A stretch of 45,638 nucleotides of DNA from Phoronis australis (taxonomy: Eukaryota > Phoronida > Phoronidae). How positions within the stretch are numbered: the first letter of the stretch is position 1; each line of letters opens with the position of its first letter. The DNA lies in NCBI GenBank assembly GCA_002633005.1, contig NMRA01000648.1:167909-213546 (forward strand), given 5' to 3'. The notes beneath the pieces were generated by a model, which was not told where the DNA came from, did not search any database, and was given only the letters and a program-made list of their open reading frames with translations. The position numbers were made by a program, and so were the translations under genes. This document shows, piece by piece, positions 13,101-24,600 of the stretch.

Positions 13101-16100
13101 CCACCTGGACACCAGTCAGGTGTATTGTGTTTGAGATCCCTGTGTGATTTAAGTTCCTTAGCAGCCATCAATAATGTACTCTCAGTTAGGGATTGTAAAA
13201 ACGTAGACTGAGGGAATTGTCAACATTACATAGTATACATAATGTATGCGTGTCAAATGTCATCTCTTGGGAGAGGGTGTGTCAAAAAAGAATGATTCCA
13301 TCATGCAAATTTTTAATTTTGATAGTTGTGGCTGGTCCCTTAGCAAAAACATAATTTTTCAAGCTAAATTATGTTTCACATAACAGCTTTTGGAAAATGA
13401 AAGAGGCCAATTTTGGCTAGTACTTTTGTCAAGAATTGCTTAGATTTTACCATATTATGCACGTTTTTGTTGTTGAAAGTTGTGACTGGTCCCTTTAGTT
13501 AGCAAACAGCTGAATTATGAAGCTGAATTATCATGCTGAAATGTTTGTTGTTATTTATAGATCTTCGGCCTCCTGTTTGCCTTGGTAATGTTCAGTACAG
13601 TGGCCTGTGGTATTTGGGAGACTTACACGGGTGTGCACTTTCAGGTGAGTGGGGTAGGTGGGGTGGGGTAGCCAAGGGCCAACTGGTCCTTGGGAGTGTC
13701 TTTTCGTCTATGTAGCCAGGGGCCTGGCCTGTTCAGTAAACATTTTATATCTTGTAAAGTGCTTTTATTGGTTACTTTCAACGTGCCTCAATTCTTGATT
13801 AGCTTTCTTGGCAAGAAATTTTATGGCTCCTAAGCTGTGTTGCATAGACACTCGCGAGAAATGCTAGGTGTGATCACGTGCTTTAGTTGTAATGCATGGC
13901 GAAACCTCACAAGGTGTTGTGTGGTCTTGGGTGTACGTAACTCAGGTCTTCTCGGTGTGTCAGCAGGGGTTCTTCTTATGTGACCCTGTATTAACTGAAG
14001 CGATGTCATGCTGTGTTGTGTTGTGTTGTTGCAGGATTATCTCATATGGGAGGACTTCATACCAACAGACCCTATAGGGGGAGCCACTGTCATCTCAGTG
14101 CTCATCATCTTTTCATACATCATTGTCCTCAACACCCTTGTGCCTATTTCATTATATGTCAGGTGAGTGAAACAGTGATGATGGGCATTTTGTGACAGTT
14201 GATTGATTGACAAAAATGATGTATACAAGTTGCACCTTCAGTGTAGACAGTCTTTATCATGTAATCAATAGGCATTCGTTCCTTGAGGAAACATTCTTTT
14301 GTTACAAGCTCATGCGCACTATGGCGGCCTTGCGAACTTGTCTTTTCTTTTCTCATGGTCAGCTGATCGTGAAAGAAGATCAGTGCCTGTAAGAAATATA
14401 TTCATTTAAAAATAAATGTTTTCATAGGCTATTGCTAACGTAACAAGTGTGGAGATGAGAGAATTTCATGGTCTATCCAACTGTGATATCCACAGAACTG
14501 GTCTGTGTCCATGGATCAGAGAATTAAGAAAATCAGGGAAGTGGGGTGCTCTAACTTTTTCTCAAATTTTTAACGAATGAAGATATTCGATCAGTTTGTT
14601 GAAAGCCGTCTCTAGTTGTTCGACTTTGTGACCCGAGCATGTGCTTGCCTCAGCATTCCATGCAACAACAATATCAATTAATGAACCAAGTGTATGTGGT
14701 TTACACCGATTGTGCTGTCGTTGTTGCCTTCTAGTGTGGAGATTATCCGATTCGTGAACAGCTGGTGGATCAACTGGGATGAGAAGATGTATTACGCCAA
14801 GAACGACACGCCGGCGAAGGCGCGCACTACGAGTCTGAACGAGGAACTGGGTCAGATTCAGTACATCTTCTCTGATAAGACGGGCACATTGACACAGGTG
14901 AGATCTCATGGTTCTAAGTCAGAGGGCGCCACGTGTCTAGTCAAATCAAAGTGTGTGTGTAAATCAGTGTTTCCAATCATTGTATTACTCTGTCGTGCTA
15001 TAAATCATTTTAAATGCTCAAAGGTGTTGTAAACCCTTGTTTGTCAACTAATTTTTTGTTATGGCCTCTAAACGTTATAAACCTGATCACAATATTTCTT
15101 GGTACTCAGTTAAGAAGTGATGTCTGAGTTTAGAAGAACAGGTAGTTCAATATGGCTCCACTCTTAAATATTACAAATGACCAGCGGTGTCGATGAGTGA
15201 CGAAATATCACTTCCTCAACAACCCATAAATTACTTACTAGTTTTCTTGAAATTTGCAGAGTTTAATAGTTATGTAAAGACAATGAAGTAAGGGGTTGAG
15301 AATTGTGGGCGCAGTAAAACAAATTCTTTGCAATAGAGCCTGTGTTGGTATCACTAAAGTACCTGTTTATTTTTTGGACTCTGTGCTAGTGCACCGACGT
15401 CTTGTTCGACTCCAGTTTGGAGCTAGGCGTGTGACGTAATCACTTTTTGTTCCTATGTGGGTGTCGTGTGGTCACGTGTAATTGTATTACAGAACGTGAT
15501 GACGTTCAACAAGTGCTCCATCAACGGCGCATCTTATGGAGATTGTCTAGACAGCTTCGGGAATGCCGTCACCATTACAGAGGTAGGACGTGTTTGGTAA
15601 CAGCGTGCGTAATTTGTCCAATCCGATTTATTGTCACGTCATCAACTTTGTCAGCTTCCAGGATTTTTCTAGTTTGTTCATTGTGCATTTGAGAAATATA
15701 ACTATACAGAATGAATACCCTTAGGTGTATACCTGAAACTTTAATAGAAATGACGCAAAAGGCTAAGGCGTGAAAACCACTTACTTGATATTTTGATATA
15801 TCAGATCTCATAATTTAAATGATAACAGATTTATTTTTCCAATTTTAAGTTAATAATTGTTTTACTTCTAGTTTTTTTACACAAACTCATTTTAATTTTA
15901 ACTGACTCTTCAATAACACTGCAGTGCTTTTGTGTTATTGTCTTTTTGACTGCATAGTAGTTTGTATATTAGCAAAATGTTCAATGAGTTGACGGTCCAT
16001 TTACAGAGTACCCCTAAAGTGGACTTCTCTGACAATCCTCTGTATGAGGAGTCATTCGAGTTCTACGACCAGCGAGTCCTGGATGAGGTGAAACGGGGCG

Positions 16101-18595
16101 AGGTGGAGGTGTGCGAGTTCTTTCGTCTTCTGTCCCTTTGTCACACTGTGATGCCTGAAGAAAAGGACGGTGAGTGGGTTGGCGTAGTAATCATACGTCA
16201 GTTAAATTAACCATAACACTACTTTCCGTGAGGTTCCTCAACACATTTCCTGTCTGACAAGGTTATAACACTACTCATTAAGGAGGCAAAAGACAATTGG
16301 GGTAATGCTCGTAGTCTGTCAGTCAATTCAGAATTTGAACTGGGTCCTGGCAAGTGACTGTCCTCTGTCCTGGTCACTACTGCACTATACTGCCCTCTGT
16401 GGGCTAGTTCTTCTACTTGTTGTTAATGGTCACAATCTCTTTGGTGAGATAAAAACTTCAATATTCTTTATTTACTATTCTGCTTAATATCATTCTGTTG
16501 ATTATCAAATGTTGCACTAACATTTGCGAAAAACGAACTGGAATTCCAAGAAGTGTTCTTACCAAGCTCACTGCAAATTCTGTGCTTGTGCCATCAATGA
16601 AATGTTTTTTTGAATTATTGATTATACATTAATATAAGGAACAGGACATATTGTTATGTACTTAACAGTACATGGTTAACTGTCCGGATGCTGTCAGTTG
16701 TACTGACCAGTGCATGTGCACTTATTTTAGGCAACCTGGAATACCAAGCCCAGTCTCCTGACGAGGCCGCCCTGGTGTCAGCTGCGAGAAACTTTGGATT
16801 TGTCTTCAAGGTAAAATGTGTATGAAAATTTGGCAAAGGAAATTTTGGCTGTACCTTGATTTTTTTAGCTTAAATTGTGGGGTTTATGCACATTTTCAAC
16901 TTGAAAAGCACTGAAATATTTATGTGACCATTTTTGAACGATTTAGATAGAACCCTTTGTTTTGGTTTTTTGCTTGAACAAGTTAGTATTCTTTATAAAC
17001 ACAGATTAACACTACGAACCAAATCAAGTTCACTGATTTTTATGCACCCACATATGTATATGTATATTTATATGTGGGCGCATTATTAAAATTAGCAACT
17101 GCTGCTAGGAACAGTAAAGCTGAAAGAAACCTATGCTCTAACAAATGACCATTATGTTGTGTATTTTAGTCACGGACACCCACAACCATTACTGTCGAAG
17201 AAAACGGTCAAGAAAATGTCTACGAACTACTATGTATCTTAGACTTCAACAATGTTCGGAAGAGGATGTCTGTGATTCTTCGCAAGGACGGCAAGATCCG
17301 ACTTTATTGTAAGGGGGCGGACACAACTATCTATGAACGACTGGACAGTGGATGTCTGGATCTTCAGGAACTGACAACGGCCCACTTGAATGTAAGTCTG
17401 TCGCCGTGTGGTTGACTGCCAATAGGTGGTGTGGTGTTCCAACCCTGTTCTTGCTTTGAATGCTTGCGTGATGACTAAGCATTATAGGTCGTCATTGACA
17501 AAATTAATTGTGTTGCTTTTTTGTCAAATGCAAAGTTGAGGTGATTTATACATGGAGAAAAACACCAAAAATCTGTGACGATTGAGACTTTCTTGTTGTA
17601 TTGGAAAATCCTGAGATGCATGTTGCCACTTTTTATGAATCCATCCTCGTCGATGGTCAAAACCCAGAACTGTGGAATAAAATCTGTTTTTTTAAGTTCC
17701 TTTATTGTATTCTTGAAATTGACTCAATACGAAATCTTGTGATTCATCTGTTTGATGTTTTTGCATCCAAATTTTCATTTTTCTGGATTTTATTGCAGGA
17801 CTTTGCTAGTGAGGGTCTGCGCACACTGTGTCTGGCTGTGAAAGATATTGACGAGGAATACTATCATCAGTGGAAGAAGCGCCACCACGAGGCAGCGTGA
17901 GTAACTGAACATCTCAGCACAACTTGTTTTTTCAAAAGAATTTTCCGTAAATACTTTTGCACAAGGTAACTCCACGCAGACATTTTTCTGACATGAAGCT
18001 TGTAGTGTTTACTGTGAACCCTAAAATCTTTATGTAACTGAATATCCTATGGATCTGCTCATTAAATGCCTAGTCCTCGTCTGAAAGATTTGATTTCTGT
18101 TGTTTTTGATGCTTACTGATGTGTCTGTAACCAATGTGTTTTCTTAGTACTTTATTTTTATGTAGTGGAAACTACCTTTCTTGGACGTGACTGGGTATTT
18201 TCATTACAAGCAGATGAATGTGCACTAAGACAAGTTTTTCCCATAATTCTTTGCAGGACATCCCTTGTGGACCGAGATGGGAAACTAGACAAGGTTTACG
18301 AGGAAATCGAAGCGGGAATGACGCTGATCGGTGCCACCGCCATTGAAGACAAGTTGCAAGATGGCGTACCGGACTGCATTGCCAACTTGGCACTGGCCGG
18401 CATCAAGCTGTGGGTTCTGACAGGCGATAAGCAGGAGACTGCCATCAACATTGGCTACTCATGCAAACTGCTGACGGACGAGATGGAGGAAGTGTTTGTC
18501 ATAGATGGCGACTCGTACCAGACGGTAGAGAAGCAGCTTGAGACAGCTAAGCAGAAGATGCTAGATATTATTAAGGTATGCAGACAATGGTCCTG

Positions 18596-18628
<33 letters not shown>

Positions 18629-21600
18629 NNNNNNNNNNNNNNNNNNNNNNNNNNNNNNNNNNNNNNNNNNNNNNNNNNNNNNNNNNNNNNNNNNNNNNNN
18701 NNNNNNNNNNNNNNNNNNNNNNNNNNNNNNNNNNNNNNNNNNNNNNNNNNNNNNNNNNNNNNNNNNNNNNNNNNNNNNNNNNNNNNNNNNNNNNNTGTGT
18801 GTGTCTGTGTGTGTCTGTGTGTGTGTCTGTGTGTGTGTCTGTGTGTGTGTCTGTGTGTGTGTCTGTGTGTGTCTGTGTGTGTCTGTGTGTGGACCTGGGA
18901 CAGACATTCTGGGGATGAGCAAACCATTGAGGAGAGAAAATGCCTTCATGAATTTGATGCTTGGCAAAGCTTGGTACATGAATCTACTGTTACTATGCCT
19001 TAGTGCTGGGCATGTTCTTGTGATACTTGCATTGAGGCAACACACACAAGCATTTCAGTTGTTGAAAAATCATCATCAGCTATTGTTCTTTTCTGAAAGT
19101 CTTATGTGAGTGCTTGAAACTTGATTTGAAAAATCAGAACCTAGGCTTTGATAGCAGCTGTTATTTTTCATCGAATTCTTCAATTTCAATGCTTGCTATA
19201 TACTAGTTGTCTACGCCGTGTGAACATTCAACGGGCACTTGCAATTCACTGGGTGTTGCGGGTGAAGCAAGGGACCTTTCTATAGAAATTGTTGCATCAG
19301 GTAAATCCTTGTTGCCCTTGTCATACGAATGCTCACAATTCATTCAGTCATTAACTGGGGAGGCTTTATGTATTAGCCCCACCTTATAGATGCTGAGATG
19401 CCCATTTCTGTTGTGACCTTACACAGGGCCTCTATAGTTAATTTTGTTCGACTCTTGTTTTCCAGAATAACAAATCTAACGACATGGACGTGGTGTCATA
19501 TGCTGGCACATTGACCCCTGCCGATGAAGAAGTGCCTGCGGAACTGGGCGGATTTGCCATCGTCATTAACGGACATAGTTTGGTACGCTCAGGTCATTCT
19601 CTCGCAATTAGTCATGCATGAAATATGTTTCCTGGGATCATTACTTGATTATTGCAAAAACCACGCATCCAAATTTACTAGAATCAACCTTTTCCTTATA
19701 ACGCGCTTGTAGTGCAATAATGTGTGCATTGATCAAGGCAGATTCTGTTTGTTAAGAATGGTAAGCACTGTCACGTTATTATTATTATTGTTTATTATGC
19801 TAAAGTAGGTTGTTGTTATTTGCATATGTTATGTAAAAACAATGAAGTAAGTATTTGAGAAATATTGACACTGTAAAATGAATGTGTGAATAGAGCCTGG
19901 TCTTTTATAAAACTTTCCTGTTTATTTTTGGGCAGTGTGGTTTTTCTGCCAGTAGAAATACTGCTTAGAATTCTTAAAATAGACAATAAGGAGAGCCTTA
20001 CACACACCAGAAGTAATGGGTCAAAACATTGTTTCCCTGTCAGTGGTTATTACTCGTCACAACGTGTCATTCTAACTGTTCTGATGGTGAATTCCGCTTG
20101 CACTTAGCGGGGAATAATGCTTGCATTCAGCCACAGTGATGGAAGTTCCGCTTGTGTTTGGCCGTCGTCTCTGGGAATTCCTGGTCATTTTGCCTAGTTG
20201 TTTTTTGCATGTACTGTGTCATTATTTTCTGCCAATATGGATAATCTGTTAGAAGTTAATTACCCATAACGCATTACAGTTAAGATTCATTAATAACTCG
20301 TACAAGTACCCATAAGTCATTTGTCTGTGTAATTCAGGTGCATGGCCTTCAGGAGAGTCTGGAAGTGCTGCTGTTAGATACTGCCTGTATGTGTAAGACG
20401 GTCATCTGCTGCCGTGTCACTCCCCTTCAGAAGGCCCTAGTTGTCGATCTCGTCAAGCGACATAAGAAATCCATCACGCTTTCTATTGGTGACGGTGCCA
20501 ACGACGTCAGTATGATCAAAAGTAAGTTGTTGTTGCTTGACTAACAACAATGGAAACAACGTCACTGTCAGAACTGGCCTCTTTGTCACAGGAGTGCTCG
20601 AAATAAATTGGACAAAATCATTTGATTTCTTGAAAAACTGGCTTGTGGAAGTGCAGCTGAATAATAAAGTCATAGCATTAATGACACCAAGAATTCATTG
20701 TGTTACTGGCCAAATTTCACTGTGGTCCCCAACGCTTTTGTCTAGTTGAATTTATGGCAAGTTAAACTCTGAATGAGGTTCAACAACAGCGATATTTGAT
20801 TATTACATTTAAGTTCCGTCTTATTGCTTAATTACTAATGCTTCTGAGTTTGGTGCTGCGGTGAAGATTAAAAGTCCATATAGTTTGTTTTGAAGATCCG
20901 TGTGTCTGCATTGGTCACTCTTTGCAGTCCGGCTATTGGCCAGTGTTCTTGGTACGTCATAACCCTCTAGCCAATTAGCATAGAGACGATAGTCTGGATG
21001 CAGACAGTCATCCAGTCATAATCAAAGCAAAACATTCTTACGGATTTTTAAATCATTTTGTTTAATTTTTGATATTTTTTGTGTTTACACCATTAGCGTG
21101 ACGAAGCCGGGAAAATGTTGATAAAATCCATCATCTTTTAGGGACACTACTATTAATACTACTAGTGGTTTACTCATTTCAGCCGCCCATATCGGCGTAG
21201 GTATCAGTGGTCAGGAAGGTCTCCAAGCTGTACTTGCCAGCGACTACTCGTTTGCTCAGTTCCGCTTCCTGGAGCGCCTCCTGTTGGTGCACGGCAGGTG
21301 GTCGTACCTACGCATGTCCAAGTTTCTCAAGTACTTCTTCTACAAGAACTTTGCCTTCACCCTCTGTCACTTCTGGTACTCATTCTTCACGGGATATTCA
21401 GCTCAGGTCAGTCTTTCAAAATGTCAAGTACTAAAATATAATTGTAGTTAAGCTCAGAAAGTACTAGAACGCATTATATCTAGCTCATTTTTGTTGTCAC
21501 AGTAATTCTTTTTTGTAATTGAGAAAAAATCTGTCATCTCAGATGGCCATCGTTTTGAGTCGCACGCTTATTTTGTTGGGGAAACGAAGCAAGCGCTTAA

Positions 21601-24600
21601 AGGTAGGATTTAGTAGTGTTTAGTCATCTTTGCGCATCAGACCATGATTTTTCTATGGAAAATGTGTTGATCTTCGATACTGAGGATTAGTTTTCTGGTG
21701 GTGTGAGAGAGTAGATTCAGGAGAGAATCGAGTCCCCCAACCTCAGCAGACATGGAAGACTAAGCCTTAACCTATCAGTGTGGAATAGTGTATTACATCA
21801 ACAACCAAAGAAACTCTGTCACAATCCATGTGAGAACAATCTCCGCTAATGCCGACATGCCAGCACTTCGACGATCCGTAGAAGTCTCCGAGATGGGGAC
21901 ACTACATTCAGTAGTATTCAGTAAGTCCAGAGATTGATTTATTTTTGATTTGCTGTATGATGTAATGTTACCTTACAACAATCTTGTTTTTAAATCCTAT
22001 TGCAGACCCTGTATGATCCAGCCTTCATCTCCATGTATAATTTCGCTCTCACCTCCCTCCCAGTTCTGGCAATGGGAATCTTTGACAAGGTAGGCAACAA
22101 CACCAACTTTGTGCAGGTTTAGTTTACAATATCAATACCTAGCCTGGATGACTTTGCACACTTAAAGTGTGATTGGCTAAGCATGAAGTTGTGTATGTAA
22201 AAGTAAACAATTGTTGAATTAGATATAGTACTATCCATTCTCTTGGTTTGAATATTGGTTGTCAGCAACATTAATTCCAGCTTGGACAAACCATTGCATT
22301 AAATCTTTTGGACATTTGGCAGGTGTATTTCTGTTACCATGACTGCAGATGGACGGATCTAACTACCACTTCTAATCTTACCACTGCCCACTTTAGACCT
22401 TTGTGTTCATTTTACATTTTGGACCTCATAGTCCGTTCATTATTTAGGTGTCAGTACCCTAATTCTCCATTTATTTTGCACAAAAATAATTGCCCAAATT
22501 GTCAGTTTTCTATTTTTCAATGGCTGTTTATTTTACTGTAAATAATGGATTTGCTTCATGACATCAATGTGGTGCACACCACGCTAGCAAAAGAGCAAAT
22601 ATTTTTTAATCTTTAATGTTTTTGTGGAGAAATTTGACAAAATATAATTTCACTTGCCGGTCATAGTGTGTGCTAAATAAGTGAATTGTCACTGTAACAG
22701 TTCTCCATTAATTCAATCTTACCACTGCTTGCTTTTGACTGTGTTCATTCACACTGTCCATCTCTTGGTCATTTTTCTAGGTTGTCTCCAGGCGGCTGTA
22801 TTCTGGGTAGAGTAGCTGGTTTCGAAATTTGAGATTTTTTCAAACTGTTATGTTTTGTTTTAGGTTAGCTGAATGCCTTTGCTTGCCAATACTATGATAC
22901 TTTGCTGGAAGCACTCATTGCTATGTCTGTTTTGCCAGCATTACATTTAGTATGCTCAAGTCTTAAAGGAATCTCTGAAGTTATCTAAAACTGCATATTA
23001 ACTAAGCTGATAGTAAAAAAGTCAACGTACTTCCTCGAAATTTGTCTGGCTTCAATAAAGTTACGACGAAAACTCAAAAAGAAACCAGATAAAAGATAAA
23101 AACGCCAATTGTTAGAAAATGCTTTTTACTACAAAATGTCCATCATTTTTACAAGAGGAACTCTTTCATTTTGATTGGAAAACTTCAGTAACTGTACATG
23201 CATCATCTAATAAATATATTAAAACACTCAGATAATTTACTGGAAGCTTTGTAATTGTGCTTAGTTGTCAGTAAGCAGACACTACCAGCGGAAGAAAGGA
23301 GAACGATTTATGGCTTGGGTATTTTATCTTAAAGTATTTTTACATTGAATTGCAAATGGATGTCTTGAAGGAATTATTACTTTTATGGTAAATGTTTCTG
23401 GTGGCAATACATATTGTCGGCAAATATGCCAAGTCAGAATTGGGCAGCAAAGTCCCACAATATGCAGTACAAGGTAGAAGTAATTAGACAAACTACCATT
23501 GCAGAAAGGATTGGGAGTGGTTGTTATTGCTGCAAAATTTCAATTACAGTGTGGCTTAGCCACCTCATTAACTTTCTTGGTAATTCCCCTTCATTCACGG
23601 TCATCAGGGGAGACTACTCTGACGGTGAATGTGACTTCTGCCCTTGTGACATGGCAGGGAGTCCTGAATGGTTTTGTCTGAGTACTTTTGATTTGTGATA
23701 TACATATAATGTCTCTGTGTCTTTATACTAATTACTGCTCATTTTTTAGGATGTTAATGAAGAGGATAGTGTGCGTTTCCCCAAACTCTACACCCCTGGT
23801 CTCTATGACATGCTCTTCAATAAAAATGAGTTCATCTACAGCGTCATAGAGGGAGTCTTCTGTTCTGTGGCACTGTTCTTTGTACCTTATGGTGCCGTCG
23901 GCGGTGCAATCTCAGTGTCTGGTCACGACGCGGCGGACATGAGGTCATTTGGGGTCATCGTCGCTAGTATACTCATTGTGGCAATTACTCTCAAGGTGGG
24001 TTTAACAATACACTATGTATCGGACAGATTTGATGTTTTCGCTGCCACATGTATTCCTGTGGAGCCGATGACAAATGGTAACAAGTGTCAAACAAGTTCA
24101 AATACCATTGAGTCCCCTAGTAGCAAAATGTTTTTTTACGTTTACCTTTAAGTATCTTCGGTGTATTTTCATAAAATTCAGCAAATTTCTATCAAGGGGA
24201 CAACCATGCCTTCCCGTTTTTGGAGAGATTTGATGTTTTCTGCACCACCTGGTGGCCATTTAAAATTTTTTGACATCTGCCTCTGTATCTGCCAATTCAC
24301 TCAAAGGGCGATTATGAAAATTTACGATTGTGTTCCTGATGCGAAGACTTTGGCTGTTGTGGATTTTCAATGTCTTTGACTATTCCGGCACTCTGTAGAG
24401 GCAACTTTGCTGTCCTAGCATCTATGACTGCATCTCCTTTAACCCTTTTAGGATCTTTATGAAATTTGGCAGATGGTCTTCTATAGGGATGGCAAAGATG
24501 ACGATGAATTTCAGACTAATCGGACTACAGCTGTGCCCCCTGGTGTCAATTGTTTTTTATGTTTGTCTCTATATCACCGGAGTTCGTTGACATATTTTTG

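Noticed and set aside
18165-19109. 314-residue open frame spanning exon 16 and the N gap
   Set aside because: Only 18257-18575 is coding. The rest is intron, TG microsatellite and assembly Ns translated as X.
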